Of a DNA stretch of 64,000 bases, positions 12,524 to 26,083 are shown in pieces. The stretch lies in the NCBI GenBank assembly GCA_013400155.1, contig VXBM01000132.1:1-64000 (forward strand), in the 5' to 3' direction. Origin of the DNA: Helopsaltes ochotensis (taxonomy: Eukaryota > Chordata > Aves > Passeriformes > Locustellidae). Each line of letters begins with the position of its first letter. Position 1 is the stretch's first letter. The notes under the pieces were generated by a model. That model saw only the letters and a list, made by a program, of their open reading frames with translations, searched no databases and was not told the DNA's origin. The position numbers and the translations under genes are program-made.

Positions 12524-13499
12524 CTGAAGTCAACAAAAATTGAAAAAGGCATGCAAAAAGAAAAAAAGAAAAGAATATATTAAAGTTAAGGTCATGGAGA
12601 AGAGCATGCATGAAGAAAGGAAATGTAAAAGAAATGAAATAAAAACTAAAGGATAGAAGCAGACATAACGTAAGTCATGCTGGCTAGGAGTCCAGCCTAC
12701 ACTAGAGAGCCTTGGAACATTTTCAAAGTCCCTATTCAAATAAAACTTGCATGGCAATACCTCACATTTAGAAAGAAATGTATGACAGAAACAATGTGGT
12801 CCTAACAATGATAATATGAGCAGACGCTTAACTTTTGCAAATGCTTTCTTTTAAGAGGGCAATTTTCTGAGAATTTCTATAGGTGATGGAGGTGGGTTAC
12901 ACCTTCTAGAAACGTTATCTTTCATTTGTGCACCAAATGAAAGCCAAAGCTCCTCTGAGTGCACACAGAGTGCAGGCAAAGAAAATGCTGTATTTTGGTC
13001 ACAGATACACAATGTACATCTTGTTGAAGAGCAGCTCAATGATTGTAAACCTACAGTTTAACTGGACTAGTGTAAGTATTAAATAAATTGAATTGGTCTG
13101 TGTACGTATTAAATAATGCAACTATAAAAGTTCAGCGTTCTATTTAAAAGAAAAAAAGATGCCTCTGCTAGCACAAATTTTCAAGTTAAACTGTCTTTTC
13201 AGCCATATTAAATATATTTTACAAAATGGTTTTCAGAATGTGTGTCTAATGCTTGCTGACAGCATATGTTTGTTATTTTAGTGTACGTCAGATAATCCAA
13301 GATGACAAAAATTGGCTAAAAACAAATTCCATGAAGACTTCAAACAGCATTAGATATAAAAGACATTTAAGCCAGTATTTTGCAAAATCCCTGCAAACGT
13401 CATTCTAGGGAAAATGCTAATGTCAAATACAAATATTGATAAGTGTTCCATTACTAAAGTTACACAACTCTAGCTGACACTGTAGCTCATCATGCTCAC
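12524..13499 (-). other. RIMS2: 976-nt intron between the 173-nt exon and the Glu-rich exon
   Basis: It begins with GTGAGC at 13499 and ends with a long T/C-rich tract and AG at 12524 (minus strand). It is short compared with the other introns in the window. No repeat or gene was recognised in it. Confidence 0.75.
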
Positions 13500-13672
13500 C
13501 TTATTTTCTTGTTTCCTCGTGGACGCTCTGACTGGACAGACATGTAGCTCGTGCTGCTGAAGCGGGAAGCGCTGCTGGTTCGGGACACGGCCGACACGTC
13601 GCTGACATCGCTGTCCGAAGACTTATTGGAAACATTGTCTGAGCCTCGATGAGGATCCCGCCCTGACCGATA
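13500..13672 (-). CDS. RIMS2: RIM linker exon, Ser-rich (173 nt, phase 0-2)
   Basis: The minus-strand acceptor ccctttcctcttgcag ends at 13673. The exon opens TAT CGG TCA GGG (Tyr-Arg-Ser-Gly) and encodes about 57 residues, including the RIM-family serine cluster SSDSDVSDVSAVSRTSSASR followed by FSSTSYMSVQSERPRG and NKKI. It ends ATA AG|GTGAGC at 13500. RIM proteins are presynaptic active-zone scaffolds that bind Rab3, Munc13, RIM-BPs and calcium channels; this segment lies in the linker N-terminal to C2B and contains many potential phosphorylation sites. The variant 'FSSTSYMSVQSERPRGNKKI' points to RIM2 rather than RIM1, from my knowledge of the family. The exon is intact. Extending the open frame upstream of the AG gives only intron-encoded residues. 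Confidence 0.93.
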
Positions 13673-15008
13673 CTGCAAGAGGAAAGGGACAAAGACATGG
13701 TGTTGTTGTGACATGCTACCACACATCAGCTATGGATCTGGTCCCTCCTGCTAGCTAAACTGCCTTTGTCACCGCACTGCCTGAACTTTTAAAATGAAGT
13801 TTTTTCCTGATACAGAATAGAAGTTATGTCTTGGTTTCTATTAATTTTACCCTGCTTTGCTATCCCACTCAAGTTGCCTCCTCAGTTTCAACTTGTACAA
13901 AATTTCCAGCATGTCCGAAAGTTTCACAAAGCTTAGAAAAGACAGCTAAACCCTCATAGAATATTTTTACCACAACTCTTTCACCAGTGGAGAAAGAAAA
14001 GCAGAAAGTATAGTGACTTGCCTATGATTACTCAGCTCATGAAAGATTAAACAGGAGACAGAATGTGCTGTGTGCTATCTATAAAGTACATGTCTCTTTT
14101 GGGGCCTAGCCTGTTTACAAGAACTTCTAACTGAAAAATGTTAATTTTTTTCCCCCAAGTAAACAGATAGATAAGATTATCAAATCAAAAGAAAAAGCGA
14201 TGTTGCAGCTGTGCAAAGAAACCCGCATCTTATTGAATGGCTGGGCTGGGAAGTCTGAAAGGATGGGACTGGACTAGGGGTAATTTGTAGGGAAAATGTA
14301 CATGTGCCTCAGAAATGAAAAGATTTTAAAAGGGAATTTGAGCTTGTTAACAGTAATATCAAACATGGAACTGGCAGGTGACTGGCAGTAAGCCCATACA
14401 ACGTAGACAGGATCATGCAGCAGTATTCAGGTTAGATCTGAACAAAATACAATGGCTAGTTTTTTTTGCTGCACATTAGTGTTAAATGTTAAATCTGTGC
14501 CACTCTGCATGGCATCTGCATTACGTGCAAACATGAAAAATAGCAGAAAGATATTTTTTCTTCTCTTCTTACACAGGCATTTCTGTGTATACAGAAATCT
14601 GAAGTGCTGCTAGTGGTAATCTTTTCACAGAAAGAGTACTTCAAGATGAATTGTCAATGATCACCAGGTGATTGTTTGGAAATAAGACAGTACAGAAAGA
14701 TACAAAGAGCAGCACAGACAGGACTTAAGGAAAACAATAGGAAGAAATAATCTACCTAACACATCAGTGAGTTGTTGAACTCTTGGGAATAGCAACATTG
14801 TACTCAGCCATCTGGACAAAATCATTCATAATGTAAAATGGCAAACCTGTGTAGTACCGCAGAAGAGAAAGGTGTCCAAGTTTAGCCATTAAATTGGTCC
14901 CTTTTTTACAGTTTTAGAAGAACTGTCCTTCATGAACTGCACAGATCATTTGTTTCTGTTCTCTTACAAGGAATGCTACACTAGGAAATATTCCAAAGGA
15001 CTGTGCAG

Positions 15009-15048
15009 TATCTAAATAGGATTTCAGATATATCTAAATAGGATTTCA
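15009..15048. repeat. 18-bp tandem repeat
   Basis: The string tatctaaataggatttca occurs exactly at 15009-15026 and 15031-15048, a 22-bp period. A third partial copy (atagcatttca) follows. It is a minor local duplication in the intron. Confidence 0.9.
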
Positions 15049-17200
15049 AAATAGCATTTCAGTGCCTTTCCTCAGAAATTATTTTTACACTTGGAAATAG
15101 TAAATTATTTTGCTCATTCTAAGGAGAGGGAAATGAACAAGAAAAAAATGCTCATGCAAGTTAGACTGTATATCTGCTGCAGAGAGTGACCAACCATAGC
15201 CATCAGCCCACACTTACAAAAATGGTTGCACATTCTATACCAATCTTTATCATTCTTCCTGAACTGTACTAATTTACCATACTTGAGTCCATAAAAAACT
15301 ACTCAAGTCCCTCCCAGCCTTTAAGTGTGAAAGTGAACTTAGCCACCCATAAACTTAGAGTACCTCTGTGATTATAATGTTCAAAAGTTTTAATATTTAC
15401 TGGCTGTTCTATTGATGCTATTAATGTTTTTGCTTGATAAAGAAGACAGTGCATATCATTACTTATATATTCAATTGGGAATGTAAAAGCAAAGATTAAA
15501 CAGCTTGTTCTGATCATCAGAGATAATGGAACATTATACCAGAATAAAAGGAGTGTCCTGTTCAGCAACTCATTTTAAAAGAATTTAAGTGAAGTAGCTT
15601 AGAAGCTACTTAGCCCTTTAGAGAAATAAAAAATAATTATGTCTAGAGAAATGTGTGTATACATATCCTCCCACCTAACCTTCCCTAGGATGATTCTTCA
15701 TTTAAGACAAAGTTCTGAATGTGGTTTCTGTTGATTTAGCCTAAAGCTACCAAGACTGGAAAGTACAGCCTGGTGCACCGGGCTACCATCACACACTGTG
15801 GAAAAGGCAATGCAGAACTACCCTCAGGCCTTCAGCACCATCTGAGCCGCCAGGAAGATGTCACTGCCGTGCTGCCATGGCCACATTGCCACTGGCTCCC
15901 ACCAAGCTAAGGGACAGCCAAGCCATGAACTCCAGTGTGAACACAGGTCCTGCTGCCTGTGGCGCTGGCCCCAGGCCAGGCACACCACCAGCACAGCAGA
16001 GCTGACGTGGCTCTACTTTGGGGAAGAAAGATGGACCATAGCATCACATGTAAATCGTTGATGGAATTATTAATCGTATTGCAATTAGGGGATAGATAAT
16101 TGGGTGTGGTGACTCATAGAATAATAGACCTCAGTCTGCAGATCCTACACTGAGCTCGCCCAGTGGTCCATGGAAACGAGCTGTTCTGAATCAAACGTGA
16201 AGTGGCAAACAGAATCAGCATTGCACAAAGTTATTCCAGAGTCATTCTGCAGTACACAGTGTCAAACCCATGTGGTTTTGGTTTGCTGTTTCATTTCCAC
16301 ACCTAGAGAATGTCAGTTTTTAAACTAATGCATAGCAATGTGCTGTATATAACAAATTGGACATTTCCGTAAATAAAAAACACCTTATTGCATTGTTTTG
16401 TTTTTTTATATTTTTAGCCAATGCAATAGTAATAATCTAGTGATATATAGTGAAGATTGAGAATTGTTTTGGCAAGAAAAGTGACTTAAAAGTAAATAAT
16501 TTTAGAAATATAATGTGAAAAAAGATCTTCAAATCATTACCTTGTTTCTTTTTTCTCAGTTGTACATAAAGGTAATATTTCCCATCAAATGCTTTTTGTT
16601 GGGATAGATGTCACTGAAATATTATTTGACTCTTACAGCTTCAGGATGTTTTAAGATTAAAACTGGGAAAGTTAATTGATCCTTTCATTAAATCTGAATG
16701 TCTTAATATACAATATTTTTAAACATTTTGTTTATACCTTGTCTGAGTTTCAGTCTCAGCATCTGCTAGCTGCCTACTAAGGAAACATCTAGTCAATTAA
16801 ATTAAATTGTCTTTCTTGCTGGACAAAGTTCAGATACCTCATATTCGCCCATTAATGGCTCTTAATTACCCTTTATTCTGCTGCTGAGGTGTACTTTTCA
16901 CCTTGTATCTGACTTAATTTTCTTTAGGAAACAGATTACAGTAATGTATTGCACATTAGTGTTTCCCTAACTCCAGCATAGAAGACCAAAGGAACACTAT
17001 TGCTTGTCTGACAGAAACCATGGTGGCACTTTAATTTTGCATTTGTTTCTTAAATTGCAGTTTTATACAAGGCAGCTTTTGAAGTGCTCCTTTGCTGATT
17101 GATTCAAGAGTAAAATTGTACTTTCATTGTGCAAATATTGATTTTTTCCAAAAGTATTCAGTTCTTCCATGTCATATACTCCAACTGCAAAATGCAACTA

Positions 17201-17266
17201 TTTTTTCACTTTTGTGCTATTGTTTTTTCAGTTTTTGTGCTATTGCTTTTTCAGTTTTTGTGTCAT
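17201..17266. repeat. Three-copy ~23-bp T-rich minisatellite
   Basis: Three imperfect units of about 23 bp, each of the form ttttttca(g/c)tttttgtg followed by ctattg or tcatt. 'gtgctattg' recurs exactly at 17214 and 17237. It is intronic, with no function evident. Confidence 0.85.
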
Positions 17267-20059
17267 TAAAGTTTCCCCAAGGCATCACATCTTCCTATAT
17301 TTCACATAATTCCTTGCTTTCTTCCTCCAAAATTCCACTTTCTTTTTCTCTAAATGTTATTCACTGTATGACAAGATCAACTATTGGATGAATAACCAAG
17401 TGCTATCCCCCCATTCTATCTGAAAAACAGGTACCATTTCCCATCCCTCTCCAGTGCTGTCCCTATGTCCTGTGCTGCAGGATTTGCACCATCTGACTGC
17501 ACATTGACAGGGAACTGCAGCCCCCCTGGTTGGATCAGCATGGCCACTGATTTTGACCGTCGTCTCCAGCAACTATCCTGCGTGCTCCAACATCCCTCAG
17601 CAGAAAACATGAGTACGAGGACAGCAATGAGCATCACATCTCCCATGAGCTGAAAAATTAGGTGGTCCAGGGTGAAATGTACCTGCACACTATAAAGATT
17701 AACTAAAAGGATTCTTTCAGATTCTTTTTTTCCTTTTTTAAATACCAACCGTGACAGTAGGAAAATTATCTGACTTCCCCTAGGCTGGAAATACAGGCCT
17801 CTTTTGTTGGAATATGGTTAAATTTTCATTTCCACCGCAAGAAAAACTCATGTAATAAAGGCAACATTCTGGACTTTATGACCCATTAAGCAGCCAACCC
17901 ACCCTCTTCAAGCTGTATCAAAAATGGGAAGTCTGCTGAAAGATTGATTAAAAGTTGCTGTTGTAATTTTAATAGTAAGATGGTTTTGTCCTATTTTGCA
18001 GTGTTGAAGAATGAGAATGATTTCATTATTACAGATTGTATCAAACAAGTATTCCAAAGTTTCTAAAAGCATTTTTATCTGCGTTAATAGAATAATCAGT
18101 TGGAGAGCCTAACAAAAGGAATGTTAGGTGTTAGTTACTATGCCTTTTAACTTCAAGAGATCACTGTCCTTTAGTGACAAATTCATGATTATTAAAGCTG
18201 AAAACAAATACCTACTGTGCTTCCTAATACAACAACCTCTGCAAACATTTTGACCTCTTTGTGAACTACCAATAAATGGCTGACAGGACACATAGAGCTG
18301 CAACTCGTCTGACACTGATGCTTGTTTTTCTGCAAAGAAACTGGTTGGGAACTTCTAGTTCAAAGGGAGTTTAAAAGTGCTTCATGTTGCTTTATTCTAT
18401 TGTTACCAGTCTTCCATCTTGGACTATACAGTCATCCAGTTGTCCAGGAAACTGACATTGTCAGTGACTTCTAAATGTCTTTCTATTTTATTATCTTTTC
18501 TTTTTTTATAGTCTACTAATCAGGTTTTATTTGGTATAGGATCATACAAATCTGGTCAATGTTTTTAGTGATCAAAATGTTAGGAAGATGCTTCAGACAA
18601 TTGTCTATTGTGCTACTACCAAGAGATTAAAGAACCATTCTGGATTATTTCAATAGTTCTTTGACTCACTAACAAAAGCTCTCCAGCAGCCAGAGCACAG
18701 CAATTTGAAATGTTTTATACGTCTTGGTGTGAATTCACAATCTTGAAAGGCATTGCAAATTTTTGTGATTACCACACATCATTTGAATGATTGCTTGATT
18801 TTTTCTAAAACTTTTTTTGATGGCTGCCTAATGAAGTCTGTCATTGAATGTCATAAAGCCAAATACTTACTAATAATTACAACAATAAAATTAGATTTAT
18901 ATCAAGTAAAAAATTCAAACATTTTTACAAAATAACACATACAAATTAGTACATATGATACATGTTTATCTTTAGGTTGCATACACACAAACTGAAGATG
19001 AAGGCTATGATTAATCTGCCCTTTTATGTAATTAATACACAGCCAGATCAATAATCTGTGCTTACATTTGTCACTCCTGTCAAGATCCAGCAAGACAATT
19101 GAGGTACATCCAGCCAGGTCTGCCTTTGCAGTTCTGCTTTAGCTATCACATGGCTCACAGCCGTCCCTCAGGAGATTAATTCTTGCACTGCTTGTATCAG
19201 ATGTTACGTTATATAATTAGATCCACAGTTGCCTTAGGTTTCTCAATATGGAGCTGCAGCCAGTCTACCTTAGACTCATTCTTGGCTGCTGATCCTATCT
19301 TCTGCTCTGTAGTCCTGGATCTTATCCTATCTTCCTCCTTTTTATTTCTAATTCTAGGATCCTTCTTTTTTAACCCTATAATTTTCTTCTGATGAGTCAC
19401 ATTGGCATTGTTCCAGTTGTTCTCCCTTCAGCCAGTTCTTGCTTTGTATTCAGCACCCTTTGATCTCCTGAGCCTGGCCCTGTGCACCACTTCTGGCATT
19501 CTTGCCTTGCACTAACATAAAGGAGAGAGCTATGGTGTTGTTACTTCTGAGCAGTACAGTGCCTGGAGCAGTAAATCTAGCTGGATGTACAGTGATTCTC
19601 TATACATTCATCCATCATTCCCATTCCTTATGCAATAACTTTTTTCCTCAGTATTCAAAATATTCCAATCCACTTCTACCTTCAATAAAAAGAACTGACT
19701 GTAATCTGATTTGCAAAACTCACCTTCTAAACCATCCAAATTTGCAATAAATTTAGACCGCCAATTAAAACATCAACAAAAAGGAACATTCCTATTTGAA
19801 CATGTGAAAAAAACCTTCTTCAAAAGTTTTCACATCCTTCCCTTTGTAGCGTGGTGTCATCTATTTATCAACTTTACTAACCAATACTCACATATGCAGT
19901 CTTACAAAGGAGTTTCTAAAACCTGATTTCACTATGGAACTAAGCAATGCTGCAAATAGCATCTTACTGCTAAATTAGGGAAGGAAAAGAACAATGCAAA
20001 AGATCAAGTCAGCAGTGAGCCTTGGCAGGAAACAAGGGTAGCCTTGGTTATACCGACTT

Positions 20060-20538
20060 GAGCACAAGTAAAACCAGAGGAGAGATTATTCCCCTCTATT
20101 CAGCAGTCATTAGCCTGCATCTAGAATATTGCAAGCAGTTTTGAGACCCAAAGTGAAACACTGACATTGATAAACTAGATTAAGTTTATTGGAAGGCCAC
20201 TAAGCTGGCTGGGGAAGCTGGGGCACTGATGGTTATGGGAGTACTTAACAGCAGTTAATCAGATCATGTGGGGAGCACGACAAAAGACAGGGCCAGGCAA
20301 TTCACAGCAGCTCTGACTGCTATGCTATACGTTTTTACCACAGGTACAGTGAAGTAATGGATCGAGCTACAGAGACATTTTGCAGTTTTCATCCTTGAAT
20401 GGTTTCAAGACCTGACCAGCTAAAGCCCTGAGGAACCTGTATTAATGTCACGCTGACCTAGCTTTGGACTCCTGCTAAGGGTTGGACTAGACAGCTCTTG
20501 AGGTCCTCTCCAACCCAAATTACTCTGTCATCCTATGG
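20060..20538 (+). mobile_element. Old CR1 LINE fragment
   Basis: A diverged CR1 3' portion. The block 'gattattcccctctattcagca' near 20084 matches the CR1 'attcccct.tattcagcactggtgaggcc' segment. It continues with 'gaatattgcaagcagttttgagaccc', then 'ggttggactagacagctcttgaggtcc' and 'ctctccaacccaaattactctgtcatcctatgg' at the end. It is more mutated than the other CR1 copies here, so probably an older subfamily. The left boundary is uncertain. Confidence 0.85.
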
Positions 20539-23500
20539 ATCAGGGTGATCCAGGAGCTGAAGTTGAAACTGAAAGGGCAGAAGTAATACAGGAATCACCA
20601 ATGTATCAGTGCCTAGGGACAACTGAAAATCTAGAGGGAAGTAGTCCTGAGGCAAGCCAAATCAAAAGACAAAAAAATCATTGGCTTCACATATGTTGGC
20701 ATATGGTGTAATACTTTCAAGAACTTTCAAAGTGCACAATGTTATATAAATACAGGAGAACACTAGAAAATATTCTGGCATTACTTCAGACCCTGTAAAT
20801 ATTTGGTAAATTAGGAAGCAGTAAGGCAGCTCTTAAGTATTTGTGTAAATTGCTTGTCAACAAGTTTGACTTCCTACAAAAAAATAAGTTCCTGCTGTAA
20901 TTTTCAAACACCATGTAGCTTTTTCTCTGAGGGTTGTTTTTTTTTTTTTCATACAATATGATTTTTGGAATATCAGGACAACCTCTAATTTCAACTGCAC
21001 TAATATCTATTCTAAAATAAAGCTGTTATTGATGCAGAATTAATTCACAAAGATACTTGCATCTAGTCTAGGGAACTATTTGTTATTATTTAATCTTACT
21101 TTAAGTCAGGACCAAATTTAAAAATTTTTGAAAGGAGCGCAAACAGCAAACTTCCTGCTGGAATATATAGTTACCACATTATTCCAGACTGTTCAAAAAT
21201 CACGAAGACATTGTTTGAAATCCCATCTCTCCTTTGAAAAACACAGTGGGTGAAAAACTGTTGTTTAAGATAAAGAGAGGAATAATTATAAGCATCACTA
21301 CAAAAGTTCTTAAAAGGCAATCCAAGATGTGTTACATAATGGAATGAAAACATAGGGTTTATGATGGCCAAGCAAGTGTCTCGTGACATCTCATCAAAAG
21401 CTACCTTAAAATCATTACACATAGAGGTAGCTTCTACATCAAATCATAGACATAATTGAAACAGAACTCTGGGACATGACACTACAGTTACACCATGGAC
21501 TCCTTTGGTGGTATGCCTCATCTACTAGATAATCAGACATCATCTTTAAAAGTGAAGGCAACTGCTTTCTATTATTTATCAAAGTAAAAGGTTTAGGGGG
21601 AGTTTTGGCGGCTGGAATAATAAAGTTGATTGACAGATTAATTGAGGTGAAAGAAATAACAGCACATGACTAGGGTGAAACCCTAATTGACTATATAAAC
21701 TGGAAGGAATAGAAAATCTTACGTGCCCTTTGGACAAACTTCATCTTGTTACAAGAGCTGATGCCTTTTAATAAGTTATAAGTGAACCAAAGAATGCATT
21801 TCTCCAACCAGAATATTCCCAAGTGTTTTTGAACAAAAAGCCAAGATCTTGAAGAAATATGATTCTACATTATATGAAGGTGAATAAATAAGAGCTTCAA
21901 AAGAAGAACCCTGCAATCATAATTAAGGCTAGAAGGATATCCAACAATCAGTCCCTCTTTTCCAATGTGAAAGGAATTCAGGAAAGCATAAAAAATGGAA
22001 AATAAAACAAAGTTCTTCAAATGACTTCTTCGAAACATTTACTATCCAATTTCCTTTTCAGACTGCTGATCTCCACCAGAATTTTAACTGCTTTTTAAAA
22101 CAGGGCAAAGTCAGTCACCAAGTTTCACTTTAGAGAAACGGGTCCACAGTCTGGATATGTGATGGCGGGTAATGAACTCTAATGGACATCGTCTCACACT
22201 CCCCAGAGTATTTTGGACTGCCACACATTAGCTACTCTGTCTTACACAGAAGAAAGAAAATTTATTTTAAATAGACACCAGCAATCCTTTAGCAATCCAC
22301 AGCACCATGTCAAGACTCCTGAAGATGCACCATCATGGACAGAATTCACTGTAAAGAGTCTGGGCTGTTCAAGTCAGGGCAGTTGCAAAACACAGGTATC
22401 CAGGGACTTCCCAATTTAATGTGCAATTACATTCAACAGCACCTCCAGTATCGCCTGGTGAACATCATCATGTTTGTAGGACAGGCTGGTAGGACACTTG
22501 CTCAATGGGTCCAGTTTGAATGATAACTCTACTTTTTCTGCTCCTTATAGGTCTTCTAAAACCAGTACATCCTACTCACGTTGTATAAACTGAATCGAAG
22601 CATGGTTCCTGTATGTTTTCATTCCTCAAGTGGTTCACATGCCATTTCTGCCACCACTGCACTCAACATCTCTTGTACTTCATATAGTCCTGGCATCCAG
22701 TCAACAGCTTATTTTTTAAAGAAAGTAACAAGGCAAAATTTCTATTTTAAAAACCCTCTTTTGTCGATGATTGTTCTACCTAATCTAGGCTTCTTTGAGA
22801 TGTTACTTTGTAAATGCAAGCTAAGATATCAAATAATGTGCAGTTTATGCATTTTTTTATACATAAGCCTGGATTTTAAACTTCATTTCCATAATTTGTT
22901 TTCAGTCCTTTGGTCTCATGAAAACAACTACAAATAAAATAAAAACATGGCAAGGAAACCATCTTTTTGTAGCACAGAATTTCTGTTTCATTACACTTTA
23001 TTTCAACCCAAAAAGCCTGGTAAGTATTTCAGCATACCTGATGACTTAAGAACAGAAATACAAACTTTCCCCTTAATCCTACCTTCTCTATGCAACATCT
23101 AATTTGCCTTTCACCAAATTTGTCCTGGGACACAGCACCTTCAAAAGAATTCATGGTGAAGAGAATATCTGGATTGACACATGGCCACCTGGTGAGCACT
23201 TATTCCTGTAAGCAGAAGTGCCTAAGACCACAATTGTTCAAGAACAGGATATAAACATATCTTTATACATCTATGATTCCACTTTCCAAGTCCTTAAATC
23301 CATAGATATCAGAGGATAGCCTGCAAAATCTAGCATGATTTGAGGGGATGTTACATAATCTTTTTTCTTAATCTTTTTTTTTTACTGATTATTAGGATAC
23401 ATCTTGGAAAATCCCTGCACAATAAGAAAATACAAGTTCAGCTTATAACTTTGCTGAAAATTTTCTGCCGATTTATGTCAAGCTAAAGGAGAAACAAATC

Positions 23501-24961
23501 TGCAAGATATATATACCATCATTTCCTTATCAATCCATAAACAAGGTAAACTGCTTAGAAAACATTATTTTCCCTAAAATGTATTTCCTCAGCAGCTTTA
23601 CTCTCGTTTTATTGCAACTAGCAAAAAAAATCAAAAATGGCTGCAGGGAGATCCTGAGCAAGCAAACTGCTCCTACAGATCTGAAAACCTGCACTCTCCT
23701 TTTCTCTCAGGCGTTGTCCTTGAGGGAGTTATTAGAAAGCATTTACTACTTATGTCTCCCATATCTCATTTTAAATAGTATGATTTAACTTTGATTGCTT
23801 GTAAGGTTAATCTGAGTTCACTTTTACTGGAAATATGCAACATGTATTAGTATTATTTACAATTTCATCTTCACCACAGAAACCACTTAAACAGTAGGGC
23901 AATACTATGTAACATTTTCAGAAAAGAAACTATTAAAAATATCAATTGAAACTGCCTGAGTAATTTTGTTCATTTTGCAAGACAGGTACTGAGATTGGAA
24001 CTATTCTGAGATCAAAACTTCTGTAAACATTTTTGAAGATCTTTAATGTCTGTGAATTCTTAGAATAACTTCAGATCTTGAAGTTATTTTCATTTTACTA
24101 ATGTTTCCTCAGCATAGCATTAGCATAATATTTTCCAAATTTATGTGACTAGCAACTAGCTAAGAGCAGGGAAAGGAAACAATTTAAACTGCCTCCCAAA
24201 TATCATCCAATCTGCTTCTTTACAATTCTTGAAATTGAGAGTCAGCCTGTTTGCCAGAAGGGAATTGAAGTTATTGTCCCTTACAGAACACTATGTCACA
24301 GTGTTTTGATTTTTTTTAATGGAAAATCATATGCTAATTATAGTTCAGATATTATTAATTAGGTATTAGTTTTTGATAAAACTGCAGAACTATGCAAATC
24401 ACCAGAACTGGTTTTTTACATGAAGGCATATGTCACTCAAGAGAGAGCAGAAACAGAATTATGCATCCTGGTTCTCTGAAATTAATGTATCTAAGATGCC
24501 CTATATGATACAAAAAAACCAAAAACAACAAAAAAAAATCCTTCAAGGATTTTAAACAGTTTGAAGAAAAAAAGATATATCAGAATAATTTTACTGTGAT
24601 AGAACAAGCAGAATCTCAGACAAAATTGTGTTATTTCCTGCTACTATTCACTGACTCCAGACTGTCAGTGAAATCTCTGGTAAAACAATGATTTCTATCA
24701 GCAGAAGGACAATAATACTCTTCCTGATAAATTACTAAAGAAAATATTGTTTCCTAGCACTAGGATAAACTATGCTAGTAATTGTAAGCAAAGCCTTTAG
24801 TTCCCAGAAACAACAGTAAAAAATACCACAGGTTAGAAAGGACACAGAGGTAACTTCATGTCTCAGTAACACTCTCTCTACGAGTGTTGCTGAAGGATTG
24901 AGGCTTTACAAAAACCTTCCTGTGCTGAGACTTCAAGGTCCTGACCCTACTTTGATTAGCT

Positions 24962-25250
24962 CCATTGTGCAGAACCACCTTTTTCAGAATGATGGCTGTG
25001 TGCTGTGTCTCCCTAAATCCTTCATGTGAACTACGTGCAGTACAGATGTTGAAGCCACAGTTACATTCCTGACAAATAACTGTAAGACTTTGGGTAGTTA
25101 AGGTACCATTGTGCAGAACCACCTTTTTCAGAATGATGGCTGTGTGCTGTGTCTCCCTAAATCCTTCATGTGAACTACTTGCAGTACAGATGCTTGAAGC
25201 CACAGTTACATTCCTGACAAATAGCTGTAAGAGTTTGGGTAGTTAAGGTA
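24962..25250. repeat. Two-copy tandem duplication, 144/145 bp
   Basis: Copy 1 (24962-25105) and copy 2 (25106-25250) are head-to-tail and directly abutting. I count three substitutions (acgtg to acttg, ataa to atag, agac to agag) and one inserted c, so about 97% identity. Both copies begin ccattgtgcagaaccacc and end gggtagttaaggta. A minus-strand open frame crosses both copies and therefore repeats a His-Glu-Gly-Phe-Arg-Glu-Thr-Gln block, but it has no recognisable protein and no splice support. The duplication is recent relative to the surrounding repeats (inference from identity). Confidence 0.96.
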
Positions 25251-25714
25251 CTTAATGAAATAAGAATCAAAAGTCCACAGAGAAATCTGATAGACACACA
25301 TAGAATTCTTTCCTGTGTAACAGCTGGCAAAAATGCCTCAAAACCACAAACCTATTGTTTGGAAAAAAGTTGATAAACCGGTTAAATTTTCATTGATATT
25401 TTTGGGGTTACTATCAAAGAAAATCAACCTTTTTAACAAAGAGGAGCACTCCCAGATGTGAAGAAAACATCCACACCACTAAAACATTATTATAGCCAGA
25501 GTTACATATGATTACAGTAAACTCTGGACAAATCCTCCCTCTATGGTGTACTCAGCTAAACCACAGGGAGCAGCTGTCCAGGGGCTGTCCCAGGAGCACC
25601 TCCTGGAGCTGGGCAAGGCAGGAGGGGCGTGAGGTGAGCAGGCAGAAGGAATTCCTGTCTCCAAGCCTGACAGTGCTCTGTCCCTGCTGAGCCATCCTCT
25701 GTGAAGCAGACAAA

Positions 25715-26083
25715 GGTCCTGCTTCTTCAGCTTGGAGAAGAGAAGGCTCCAGGGAGACCTTAGAGAAACCTTCAGTAAAAAAAAAAAAAGCCGGAAAAGG
25801 ATTTTTCTACAAGAGCCTGTAGTGATAGAAGAGGAGTAATGGCTTTAAACTGAAAGAGTAGATAAGCTATCAGGAAGAAATCCTTTACTGTGAGTGTGGT
25901 GAGGCACTGGAATGGGTTGTCCAGAGAAATTGTGGATGCCCCATCCATGGAAGTGATGAATTCATGGCTGGATGGAGCTTTGAGCAGCCTGGTCTAGTGG
26001 AAGGTGACCCTGCCCATAGCAGGGGGATAGGGAGCAGATGATCTTAAGGTCCCTTCCAACTCAGGCCATTCTATGATTTTATG
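25715..26083 (+). mobile_element. CR1 LINE fragment
   Basis: A CR1 3' end in plus orientation. It includes 'cttcttcagcttggagaagagaaggctcc' near 25722, 'gtgaggcactggaatgggttg' near 25898, 'ggatgccccatccatggaag' near 25935, and the diagnostic end 'cccttccaactcaggccattctatgatttt' near 26051. An internal A13 run lies near 25778. GC-rich sequence at about 25560-25700 just upstream may belong to it or to another repeat; I could not assign it. Confidence 0.93.

Noticed and set aside
12347..12583. Ser-rich open frame on the plus strand
   Set aside because: It is the reverse complement of the Glu-rich exon; GAG/GAA codons read backwards give Ser/Phe/Leu codons. Splice sites and phase support the minus strand.
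13501..13722. Alternative minus-strand frame over the 173-nt exon
   Set aside because: A different frame contains the RIM-family peptide and fits both splice sites; this one is a shadow.
15858..16061. 67-codon plus-strand frame in the GC-rich island
   Set aside because: Frames open up by chance in GC-rich sequence; no family is recognised. The island itself is kept as a finding.
24856..25203. 115-codon minus-strand frame with an internal peptide repeat
   Set aside because: The repetition comes from the 144-bp tandem duplication. One copy carries a 1-bp insertion relative to the other, so the frame is not preserved across copies.
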